Source: Ureibacillus sinduriensis BLB-1 = JCM 15800 (lineage in GTDB: Bacteria; Bacillota; Bacilli; Bacillales_A; Planococcaceae). From it: 64,000 nt of DNA. Shown here one piece after another: positions 7,921 to 15,487 of the stretch (its first letter is position 1; each line of letters starts with the position of its first letter). The notes beneath the pieces are model-generated. The model was not told where the DNA came from, searched no databases, and saw nothing but the letters and a program-made list of their open reading frames with translations. The position numbers and the translations under genes were made by a program. The stretch is from positions 62,001 to 126,000 of the forward strand of contig NZ_JPVO01000048.1 of NCBI RefSeq assembly GCF_000772955.1, written 5' to 3'.

Positions 7921-9384
7921 ATGCTAAAGGTACAACATATTTCAGGCGGCTATGGGACAATCCCTCTTCTATCGGATATTTCATTTGACGTAGAAGAAGG
8001 CAAGATGGTCGGAATTTTGGGGCCGAATGGGTGTGGAAAGTCCACATTGTTGAAAGTAATCAGCGGCATTATGAGTCCCACTTTTGGGACCATCATGATA
8101 GATGGTAACGATATAAATGAATATTCAACACGCGAGTTGGCAAGGAAAATGACCATTTTACCCCAATTGCATGCAAGCGCATTTTCCAGTACAGTGCGGG
8201 ATACTGTGTCGATTGGACGTTATCCCCATCAATCAGGCTTCTTTTCAAGTTGGGGAGCGGAGGATGAAAATGCGGTAAAAAAAGCGATGCAGCAGACCGA
8301 TATTGAAAAATATGAAAATCAATACTTGGAGTATTTATCGGGTGGGGAACAACAGCGGGTTTTCATCGCCCAAGCTTTGGCGCAGGTTTCAAAGTTGCTG
8401 TTGCTTGACGAACCAACGAATCATCTGGATATTGCACATCAAAAGCAAATTTTGGATATGATACGCAAAGAAGTTATAGAAAGTAACTTAACCGTCGTTT
8501 CCGTTTTCCATGATATTAACTTGGCGTCACTCTACTGCGATGAAGTGCTGTTGATGGAGAATGGGAAAGTGAAAGCCTTTGGTCCTCCGCATGAGGTATT
8601 GCTTGAAGAACGGATCGAGGATGTCTATAAAACACAAATTTCTATCCAGGCACATCCAGAGCAGCCGAAGCCGCAGATGACCATTTTACCGGTTATACAG
8701 GAGCAAACTAAAGAAAAACGGATAACCGTGGAGAATTTGAAATTAAACGAGGAATATATTGAATTTAGATCCCATTTCCCTTTAAGGGTGCTATCATCCG
8801 CAGTTCATAACGCGGGGTTGGGATGGTATGCAAACTTCATGAACCGCACCGTGAAGCCGGATTATGATATTGAACATGTAAAAGAAGAATATCTACAATA
8901 TTTAGTTAGCAAGGGCTTTTCACCCACCAATACGGTCGGCATGATGACAGCGGTTGATACGAGCAAGGCTGTTATCAAAAGTTACGAAATGCCCTTTGGT
9001 GAGGTGATTATCGCGGTCACAGCTGGGGTCGGTAATGCGATCGATGTTTCCCAAAGCTATAAACGGAACAATTTCTTTGAAGTTGGAACCATTAATACTT
9101 GGGTGATTATCAATGGGAAATTATCTGACGAAGCCTTTGTGCAAGCGATGATGACGGCAACGGAAAGCAAAGCAAAAGCATTGCAGGAAGAAGAGGTGTA
9201 TGATTGCATTTCGAATACACTTGCAACAGGTACAACAACGGATAGTTTACTGATAGCTGCAACGCAACAAGGAGAATTAATGCAATACGGAGGTCCCATT
9301 ACGGAGGTAGGTAAAGTAATTGGGAGAGGTGTTTTTGAAGCGACTGTAGAAGCAATTCACACTTATCGAAAAGGGGATAGTTAA
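7921..9384 (+). CDS. btuD-cbiZ: B12 transport ATPase BtuD fused to adenosylcobinamide amidohydrolase CbiZ
   Basis: 487 residues from ATG 7921 (GGGGGTG at 7909-7915). Residues 1-250 are an ABC ATPase: Walker A GPNGCGKST at 34-42, signature LSGGEQ at 139-144, Walker B LLLLDEP, H-loop SVFHD. After a linker, residues from about 270 match CbiZ (FRSHFPLRVLSSAVHNAGLGW, VTAGVGNA, GTTTDSLLIAA). CbiZ hydrolyses the amide bond of adenosyl-(pseudo)cobinamide to give cobyric acid, a salvage step for remodelling foreign corrinoids. The same fusion occurs in B. subtilis YvrA. The remaining nucleotide-loop assembly genes are not in this window. Confidence 0.9.
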   Translation: MLKVQHISGGYGTIPLLSDISFDVEEGKMVGILGPNGCGKSTLLKVISGIMSPTFGTIMIDGNDINEYSTRELARKMTILPQLHASAFSSTVRDTVSIGRYPHQSGFFSSWGAEDENAVKKAMQQTDIEKYENQYLEYLSGGEQQRVFIAQALAQVSKLLLLDEPTNHLDIAHQKQILDMIRKEVIESNLTVVSVFHDINLASLYCDEVLLMENGKVKAFGPPHEVLLEERIEDVYKTQISIQAHPEQPKPQMTILPVIQEQTKEKRITVENLKLNEEYIEFRSHFPLRVLSSAVHNAGLGWYANFMNRTVKPDYDIEHVKEEYLQYLVSKGFSPTNTVGMMTAVDTSKAVIKSYEMPFGEVIIAVTAGVGNAIDVSQSYKRNNFFEVGTINTWVIINGKLSDEAFVQAMMTATESKAKALQEEEVYDCISNTLATGTTTDSLLIAATQQGELMQYGGPITEVGKVIGRGVFEATVEAIHTYRKGDS

Positions 9385-9385
9385 A

Positions 9386-9946
9386 ATGAAACTTTACACA
9401 AAAACAGGGGATAAAGGCAAAACGAGTCTTATGGGTGGACGCGTCAGCAAGGACGATTTGCGAGTAGAGGCATACGGCACAATCGATGAGCTGAATTCGT
9501 ATATTGGCAAAGCTGTAACTGAGTTGGATCAATCAGTATTCAAGGACTTACTGGAAGACCTTGAAACGATCCAGCACGAGTTGTTCGATTGCGGTGGCGA
9601 TTTAGCGAATGTGATGAAGGAACGCAAAATTACATTACAAGAATCATCGATTGAAGTGTTGGAAAAAAGAATAGATTCTCTGTCGGATGAAGCGCCGCCA
9701 TTGAAAAGATTTATCTTGCCTGGTGGTACTCCTGCTGCAGCAACGCTCCATATCGCGAGGACAGTAACGCGCAGGGCAGAACGTCGAGTTGTGACATTAA
9801 TGAACGAAGAAGAGGACGTCCCTTCAATTGTTCAAAAATATTTAAACCGTCTATCTGATTACTTCTTCGCAGCGGCACGTGTTGCAAACTTCCGGACAAA
9901 CGTGAAAGATATTGAATATATCCGCAGTGGAGATGTATTCAAATAA
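9386..9946 (+). CDS. yvqK: PduO-type ATP:cob(I)alamin adenosyltransferase
   Basis: 186 residues, beginning 1 nt after the btuD-cbiZ stop. The N-terminal ATP-binding motif KLYTKTGDKGKTSLMGG, the segment VEAYGTIDELNSYIG and the conserved TRRAERRVV define the PduO family. The enzyme transfers the adenosyl group of ATP to cob(I)alamin, making the coenzyme form needed by mutases such as IcmF at 23287. It is the last gene of the riboswitch operon, so uptake, salvage and activation of B12 are co-regulated. Confidence 0.93.
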   Translation: MKLYTKTGDKGKTSLMGGRVSKDDLRVEAYGTIDELNSYIGKAVTELDQSVFKDLLEDLETIQHELFDCGGDLANVMKERKITLQESSIEVLEKRIDSLSDEAPPLKRFILPGGTPAAATLHIARTVTRRAERRVVTLMNEEEDVPSIVQKYLNRLSDYFFAAARVANFRTNVKDIEYIRSGDVFK

Positions 9947-9957
9947 TTTAAGAAACT

Positions 9958-10000
9958 GCCCCGTTAGTTAGAAGCTATTCTAATTTTGACGGGGCCTTTT
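9958..10000 (+). terminator. Terminator between convergent adenosyltransferase and rpiR-type genes
   Basis: The stem GCCCCGT...ACGGGGC is extended by TTAGAA/TTCTAA and followed by a short T run. It lies 4 bp from the end of the minus-strand regulator and may serve both genes. Confidence 0.65.
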
Positions 10001-10004
10001 ACAT

Positions 10005-10847
10005 TTACCGGTGTCTTGGCAATTGATCTTTGTATTGACTTCGCAATTCGCTAAGTCTTTGGAGATTGCTAAGCGAGTTATTTTCAAGGTGTTGTCCGAT
10101 GCCAAGTATAAAATTTTCTACTAAAAAGGTAGGGGCGATCATTGAATGGAACTCCCATAGCTCGCCTCGATTGGTATAAAAAATATAGTCCGCCTCGTCC
10201 TGATAATCGGAAATTAGACAATCTGTCATCACGATTGTTTTATAATTTGCCGATTTAGCATAATCCAACAGTACACCGGCTTCCCGATTCATCGCCACAA
10301 ATCCGAATAAAAACACTACATCCTCTTTTCTTAAATGCATGAGTGACTCGAATAATTCATGTCCACTCTTCGGCAACATCTCAATTTCCAAACCAAACCG
10401 CGCTAGCCGATGCTTCATTAGTGCAGCAAGCCCTTCCGCTGAAGCGGGTGCATGAATATAAAGCTTTCGACAATTGGACATTACCTCGATCGCTTCCTTG
10501 AATTGTTCTTGGTCCAGCTCGCGTAAAGTGTTGGCAAGCTGATTCCGTGTCATCGTAAGTAGATGTTCATGCAAAAGAAGATCATTGCTTTGGATTTGCA
10601 ATAATGAATTTCTTAGCTTGTTCTCGGGGGAAAGTTGTTCTTTTTCCATTAAATCGGCTTTAAAGGATTTGAAATTGCCGAATCCGATATTTTTCCAGAA
10701 GCGTGAAATGGTTGCATTGCTCACTTGAAGAGCTTGTGCCAGCTCAGTTTCAGAATAATACAAAATACGTTCTCCACTTTTTTCAATAAAGTCGGCAATT
10801 CTTTTTTGACTCGGGGTTAATTTTGAAAGATCCCATTTAAGTTTCAA
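10005..10847 (-). CDS. RpiR/MurR-family transcriptional regulator (HTH + SIS)
   Basis: 280 residues, TTG start at 10847 preceded on the minus strand by AGAGGTGAG. The N-terminal 75 residues are an RpiR helix-turn-helix (LTPSQKRIADFI, SETELAQALQVSNATISRFWKNIGF). Residues of about 110-250 are a SIS sugar-phosphate-binding domain (LYIHAPASAEGLAALMKHRL, VVFLFGF, DEADYIFYT). The family usually senses phosphosugars. The gene is divergent from the ECF transporter operon, and the shared region holds a 20-bp palindrome, so it probably controls both itself and that operon. The inducer is unknown. Confidence 0.88.
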   Translation of the reverse strand: MKLKWDLSKLTPSQKRIADFIEKSGERILYYSETELAQALQVSNATISRFWKNIGFGNFKSFKADLMEKEQLSPENKLRNSLLQIQSNDLLLHEHLLTMTRNQLANTLRELDQEQFKEAIEVMSNCRKLYIHAPASAEGLAALMKHRLARFGLEIEMLPKSGHELFESLMHLRKEDVVFLFGFVAMNREAGVLLDYAKSANYKTIVMTDCLISDYQDEADYIFYTNRGELWEFHSMIAPTFLVENFILGIGQHLENNSLSNLQRLSELRSQYKDQLPRHR

Positions 10848-10880
10848 TATATCTCACCTCTTGCAATCATTTTACCACAA

Positions 10881-10931
10881 AATGAAAAATATTTTTCATT
10901 AATTATAATATGAAAAATAATTACATTTTTC
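10881..10931. promoter_or_regulatory. Palindromic operator candidates between rpiR-type gene and ECF operon
   Basis: A perfect 20-bp palindrome AATGAAAAATATTTTTCATT is at 10881-10900. A second, looser copy (TGAAAAAT, 6-nt spacer, ATTTTTC) follows at about 10911-10931. RpiR/MurR regulators commonly bind TGAAA/TTTCA inverted repeats, so these are likely sites for the divergent regulator. Confidence 0.7.
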
Positions 10932-10985
10932 TAACTATCCCTTAACATCACCTTTACAATCCACAACTAGAATAGGAGGTAATAA

Positions 10986-11876
10986 ATGTCTAGGAGGAAA
11001 TGTGCAGTGTTAAAGAAGCCGTATGAATTAACGCAATCCCAGAAAATGATGGTATTTATTTTGTCGATGTCACTATATGGATTAAGCAATATGTTTACCG
11101 AGCTTGTTCCTTCAGCGCAATTGGGTGTGATCGAATTGAAGATCGATGCTTTTGCCTTTATCCCATTAACTTTATGCATGTTATTCCACCCCCTATATGC
11201 TGCAATCGGGGCATCCGTAGGGGAGTTGATTTTTGGTGAATTGATGCTTGGACAGTTTGGTGGAATTGGGGAAGTTGAGAAGTTCATTTTGTTTTCACTC
11301 GGAATGTGTATCGGAGGGATGCTTGTCCGCAACCCGCAAATAAAATCACAAGTTGCCATTGGAGCTATTTCAGGATACGGGATCTTTTTGGTGTTGGCCA
11401 CAATTGTAGATATTTTAAAAGTGGTGGTCGGGGTCGAAGAATTTGAAGCCGTCCCTGGTCTTGCTAAAAGTATTTTCGTGGTTGAAGGCGTCGAGTTCCT
11501 TAATGATTTTGTTTTCTCCGGTACACTATTTACTTTGCTTCCGACACTATACCTTGTCCCTCGATTGTATGGGAAAATTGAGCCTTTGTTGGGAATGAAA
11601 CCAAGGGATAACAAGGTTCACTATTCATTAACAAAGGTTTTTACGCCAAAATTAATCGCTATTAGTTTAGTGCTGACTGCAATTGCTTTTGTCACACAAG
11701 CAATTTCTGAATCTGATTTTGAACTGGGTGTATGGGAACCTGAATTTGTCGAAACTTACGGCTCCCAAGTCATTTGGGTTGTGATTGGAGTATCGGCTTT
11801 CTGTTCACTTATGATTATCGGCTACCTTCTAAGAAAAGGGAAGGAAGCTAAAGGAGACACGAATCATCTTGCATAA
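10986..11876 (+). CDS. ECF transporter S component-like membrane protein
   Basis: Up to 296 residues with about six or seven hydrophobic segments (LCMLFHPLYAAIGASVGELIFGE, FSLGMCIGGMLV, AIGAISGYGIFLVLATIV, ISLVLTAIAFV, VIWVVIGVSAFCSLMIIG). Position before a double ATPase and an EcfT-like gene marks it as the substrate-specific S component. The substrate cannot be read from sequence. Two in-frame starts each have a good Shine-Dalgarno: ATG 10986 (AGGAGGT at 10974-10980) and GTG 11007 (AGGAGG at 10992-10997). The coordinates use the upstream start. It overlaps the ATPase gene by 8 bp. Confidence 0.75.
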   Translation: MSRRKCAVLKKPYELTQSQKMMVFILSMSLYGLSNMFTELVPSAQLGVIELKIDAFAFIPLTLCMLFHPLYAAIGASVGELIFGELMLGQFGGIGEVEKFILFSLGMCIGGMLVRNPQIKSQVAIGAISGYGIFLVLATIVDILKVVVGVEEFEAVPGLAKSIFVVEGVEFLNDFVFSGTLFTLLPTLYLVPRLYGKIEPLLGMKPRDNKVHYSLTKVFTPKLIAISLVLTAIAFVTQAISESDFELGVWEPEFVETYGSQVIWVVIGVSAFCSLMIIGYLLRKGKEAKGDTNHLA

Positions 11877-13569
11877 GCCACTCATTGATATACGGAATGT
11901 ATCTTTTGCATATCCCGGAAATGAAACTAGAGTACTAGATGGAGCAAACTTACAGGTTTTTGAAGGCGATTTTTTAGCGATAGTAGGTGGAAATGGGTCG
12001 GGGAAATCCACGCTTTGCAAAACGATGAATGGTTTGATTCCCCGATTTTATGTAGGGGAATTTGAAGGAGAAGTGATTACTGATGGAATGGACACGTCTG
12101 TACATGATGTTGCAGCACTTTCACAATCGATTGGATATGTCTATCAAGATTTTGAAAATCAGCTGCTCAGGCCGACTGTCAAAGAGGATGCTTCTTTTGT
12201 CCCCCTGAATTACGGGTTACCGGATTTTATGGAAAGAGGCGAATGGGCACTCCAAGTGACAGGACTTGCCCATTTAAAGAATGAATTTGTTTGGCAACTA
12301 AGCGGAGGCCAAAAGCATCTCCTTGCATTGGCCGGTGCGATTGCCATGAGACCGAAGATTTTGATTGTAGATGAACCGATTGCTCAGCTAGATCCCCAGC
12401 ATGCCATCCAAATCTACGATGTTTTGAAAATACTGAATGAACAGTACGGAACGACAATCATTGTCATTGAACATCATACAGAGTTTATAGCAAAGTATTG
12501 TAAGCAAGTTGTCTTGATGGATCATGGCAGGGTGTTTTGGAAGAAGGCTGTGCGGGAGGCTCTTTGCAGTGTTGAGGATCTGATGGAACGGCAAATCTAT
12601 CCGCCGCAAGTTACGCAAGCGGCGCATTATTTAAACCTTGACCATTATCCAATAACTTTGGAAGAAGCAGTTGCTTGCTTTGAGGGAAGGACTCTTTCCG
12701 AAATTCATTCCCCAAAAACAATATTAAAGGGAAGTACGCCTAAATTATCATTAAAAAATACTTCCGTTCAGTATAAAACACTTGGGAAGAAAGTAAAAAA
12801 AGCGTTAATCAATATTTCCGTCGATTTTCTCGAGGGCGATCAAGTGGCGCTTGTTGGGAATAACGGTGCAGGAAAATCCACCTTGCTTAAACTATTAACC
12901 GGAATAGTGAAGCCAACTGAAGGTTCTTTGGAGCTATTGGGAAAACCGCTTAGAAAAATAACTCCAGAAGAGCTATCCAGCCATATTGCGTATGTTTTTC
13001 AAAATCCGGAAGAAATGTTTATCGAAGACAGTGTCAGAAAAGAAATTGAATATTATTTAAAAGTGCGGAAGATCGAAAATTACGGTGAATTAGTAGATCG
13101 AATCATGGATGATTTTGATTTGACCGATTTTCAGCATCAAGATGCACGGTTGATGAGTGGGGGGCAGCAAAGGCGGGTATCATTGGCGATCGGGGCGGCC
13201 ATGCGTCCATCGGTCATTATCTTGGATGAACCTACAGCAAATCTGGATATCGCTACGAAGAGTAAGGTTGTCATGATGCTGGAACAGCTAAAAAAGCATG
13301 TTGATACGATTATTATTGCCACGCATGATATGCAATTGGTTGCAGAATGGGCAAATCGTATGATTGTGATGCATGCCGGCGAGGTATTGATGGATGATAC
13401 AACTGATGCGATATTCCAGCAACGCGAAACATTAACCCAAGCAGGATTAGTGCCGCCCCAAATTATTGCTTTATGCAATGAATTGAATTTTCCGCACTGT
13501 ACAACAGTCGAGGAGTTTGCAAAATGTTGGAAGGGTGCAGCAAAGCGGGGTGAGTTGGTTGGAAATTAG
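11869..13569 (+). CDS. ECF transporter ATPase with two fused ABC domains
   Basis: 566 residues from TTG 11869. Two complete ABC ATPase domains lie in tandem. Domain 1 has Walker A GGNGSGKST at 40-48, signature LSGGQK, Walker B ILIVDEP and H-loop VIEHHTE. Domain 2 has Walker A GNNGAGKST near 330, signature MSGGQQ, Walker B VIILDEP and H-loop IATHD. This is the fused EcfA1-A2 arrangement, as in YkoD of the thiamine-type transporter. AAGGAG at 11851-11856 is about 12 nt from the TTG, a long spacing. The start overlaps the S-component stop, suggesting coupled translation. Confidence 0.92.
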   Translation: MHKPLIDIRNVSFAYPGNETRVLDGANLQVFEGDFLAIVGGNGSGKSTLCKTMNGLIPRFYVGEFEGEVITDGMDTSVHDVAALSQSIGYVYQDFENQLLRPTVKEDASFVPLNYGLPDFMERGEWALQVTGLAHLKNEFVWQLSGGQKHLLALAGAIAMRPKILIVDEPIAQLDPQHAIQIYDVLKILNEQYGTTIIVIEHHTEFIAKYCKQVVLMDHGRVFWKKAVREALCSVEDLMERQIYPPQVTQAAHYLNLDHYPITLEEAVACFEGRTLSEIHSPKTILKGSTPKLSLKNTSVQYKTLGKKVKKALINISVDFLEGDQVALVGNNGAGKSTLLKLLTGIVKPTEGSLELLGKPLRKITPEELSSHIAYVFQNPEEMFIEDSVRKEIEYYLKVRKIENYGELVDRIMDDFDLTDFQHQDARLMSGGQQRRVSLAIGAAMRPSVIILDEPTANLDIATKSKVVMMLEQLKKHVDTIIIATHDMQLVAEWANRMIVMHAGEVLMDDTTDAIFQQRETLTQAGLVPPQIIALCNELNFPHCTTVEEFAKCWKGAAKRGELVGN

Positions 13570-14377
13570 TAAATTTTTAAACGAAAAGTTATCGCTAGAG
13601 TACGTGAAAAATGAGCTTGTTAAAACCGCATATGGCACGGAAGAGAATCTTTTAACAAAATTGGATCCTCGTGTTCTTTTAATATGGTATTGCTATTTCG
13701 CCATCGTTCCATGGTTTATCCATAGTCATGTTGTTTTGATAGGGTACTTGCTGTTTATGCTGTTTCTAACCTATCGGGCAAAAGTAAGTCCGCTTATTTT
13801 AGGGGTAATGGGATTAGGTTTACTTGGAGAAATGCTCATTCTTTTTATCATTTCGCTACTGTTCGGCGGTGACCTGGAGACGGTTCTTCCGATGGTTTGG
13901 TTATGCATCAAGTTGGGCGGCATTTCGTTGGCCAGTGTAGCCGTTTTTACAAGCATCAACCCGGAAAAGTTCAGTGATGCTCTACTTAGATTGGGATTTC
14001 CTGCACAGTTTTCATTTAGTGTCGCATATGCATACCGGATTTTGCCCACTTTGCTGGAGGAATTTCAGCAAATTATCTTATCATATCGATTACGCGGATT
14101 AGCTCCGGAAAAAAGCGGTTTATTTTATTGGAGAAAAATTGTCTATTTTTTAATTGTTTTTATTCGCTCTTTTTATCCGCTCATATTAAATAGTGCGAAA
14201 CGTTCCAGAACGACAGTGGAGGCACTTGAAACAAAGGGCTTTACCTATGGTGCTAATAATTTGCAAATGATCAAGCTGAAAACCGGCTATTTAAAGCTCA
14301 CTTATAATGATTATGCCTTTACTATGATTTCCATTTTTTATTTGATTATCGTACATGCCCTACATTATGTATTATAG
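13550..14377 (+). CDS. ECF transporter T component (EcfT/CbiQ family)
   Basis: About 275 residues with five or so membrane helices and the EcfT signatures LSYRLRGLAPEK and RTTVEALETKGF, the cytoplasmic coupling helices that contact the ATPases. The start is uncertain. GTG 13550 overlaps the ATPase gene by 20 bp. TTG 13559 has GGGGTGAG at 13547-13554 just upstream, and TTG 13517 is the longest possibility. With the two preceding genes it completes a group I (dedicated) ECF transporter. Confidence 0.88.
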   Translation: MSWLEISKFLNEKLSLEYVKNELVKTAYGTEENLLTKLDPRVLLIWYCYFAIVPWFIHSHVVLIGYLLFMLFLTYRAKVSPLILGVMGLGLLGEMLILFIISLLFGGDLETVLPMVWLCIKLGGISLASVAVFTSINPEKFSDALLRLGFPAQFSFSVAYAYRILPTLLEEFQQIILSYRLRGLAPEKSGLFYWRKIVYFLIVFIRSFYPLILNSAKRSRTTVEALETKGFTYGANNLQMIKLKTGYLKLTYNDYAFTMISIFYLIIVHALHYVL

Positions 14378-14389
14378 AGGAGAATTGAG

Positions 14390-15154
14390 ATGAATTTTGA
14401 TTTTCATACACATGCCAAGTTGTCGAAAAAGGTGGATTTTTCGTTGCCTTATTTTGAAACGATGGCCAAGAAAGCAATTGAATGCGGGTTGGATGGTATT
14501 GCATTGACAGAACATTTTAATACGAAAAATTTCAGGGAAGTATATGACACATTGGATGCTCATTTTCCTTATGAAAATGGTTACTACAATATTCATGGAT
14601 TAAAAGTTTTTCCTGGCATGGAAGTGGATATTTTGGAAGTTGGCCATATTTTGTGCATCGGTGATTTGCAAGACGTGAGAGCAATGCGTGAGCAGCTGAA
14701 TGATTATACAAAAAAGGGTGGGTTCGTCCCATTTGCCCAGCTCTTGGAGATGCGTTCACAGTATGAAATGCTGGTGATTGGGGCTCATCCATACCGTCCA
14801 AGTACACCGTTGAAAGATTTGGACCCTTCGCTGTTGAGACAATTGGATGCATTCGATTTAAACGGAAAAGATCTTCACACGCGCGGCATTGAAGAAAATA
14901 CTGCCGATGTAAAATCTTTGGGCTCAGCACTGGATAAACCTGTTGTAGGTGGCAGCGACACACACCACTTTATGCAGTATGGTGCTGTGTATACCATCCT
15001 TGATGAAACTTGCAACCATGTATCAGAATTAAAAGAGATTGTTGTGAATAGACGGTTCTCGATTAATGTTGCAGACGACTTACATGAGCGAGTAATGGAA
15101 GCGATCCGGTTGAAAGAGATCGAAAAACGAAAGGTTCTGGAAATAGTAGAATAA
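14390..15154 (+). CDS. PHP-domain metal-dependent hydrolase
   Basis: 254 residues, ATG 14390, 12 bp after the T component with GAGGAGAA upstream. PHP-family metal ligands are visible: HTH at residues 6-8, ALTEHFN, the Glu of FPGMEVDI, GAHPYRP, and SDTHH near residue 195. Stand-alone PHP proteins are phosphoesterases or histidinol-phosphate-phosphatase-like enzymes. Lying in the same operon as a transporter ruled by a sugar-phosphate-type regulator, it may act on the imported compound or its phosphorylated form. That is inference and the substrate is unknown. Confidence 0.85.
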   Translation: MNFDFHTHAKLSKKVDFSLPYFETMAKKAIECGLDGIALTEHFNTKNFREVYDTLDAHFPYENGYYNIHGLKVFPGMEVDILEVGHILCIGDLQDVRAMREQLNDYTKKGGFVPFAQLLEMRSQYEMLVIGAHPYRPSTPLKDLDPSLLRQLDAFDLNGKDLHTRGIEENTADVKSLGSALDKPVVGGSDTHHFMQYGAVYTILDETCNHVSELKEIVVNRRFSINVADDLHERVMEAIRLKEIEKRKVLEIVE

Positions 15155-15161
15155 TAAAGGC

Positions 15162-15246
15162 AACCACCTGATTGAGCAGATGGGAGATTCAATTGTTTGG
15201 CAATACTGACAATTGTGTTCCATCACTTGAGAGGGTGGTTTTATTT
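15162..15246 (+). terminator. Long rod-shaped terminator of the ECF/PHP operon
   Basis: Three nested arms are AACCACC (15162-15168) / GGTGGTT (15234-15240), GATGGGA (15179-15185) / TTCCATC (15218-15224), and CAATTGT (15190-15196) / ACAATTG (15209-15215). The structure is about 79 nt and ends in a T-rich stretch. The helix order is visible in the sequence; a termination role is inferred. Confidence 0.7.
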
Positions 15247-15344
15247 TTATGCTAGAAGGGGTAATGATTGGAAAGTGATTGGTAGCGAAAAATCGCATTA
15301 TTAACAAACTATTATTCGATAACTAGAAATATTATAACAATGCA

Positions 15345-15374
15345 TTGACTGAATGCTCATTCATATTCTACAAT
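15345..15374 (+). promoter_or_regulatory. Promoter with overlapping TetR-type operator before ywjF-like gene
   Basis: -35 TTGACT (15345-15350), 18-bp spacer, -10 TACAAT (15369-15374). The spacer contains the palindrome TGAATG-CT-CATTCA (15350-15363). Binding there would block RNA polymerase. The TetR-family gene at 22501 is the natural candidate regulator. Confidence 0.75.
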
Positions 15375-15487
15375 AGAGACATAAAATTGAGGGTTCTTGA
15401 ATTTACTAATATTATAGAATATTTTAAGACTACTCGAAAAAAGTTATTTTGAACAAAGGGGAATAGAGGAAAAAAGGGGGAAAAATA

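Noticed and set aside
10967-11614. 215-codon minus-strand frame opposite the S component
   Set aside because: Shadow of the membrane gene; Pro/Ser/Ile-rich, no start signal, and the plus-strand gene has clear operon context.
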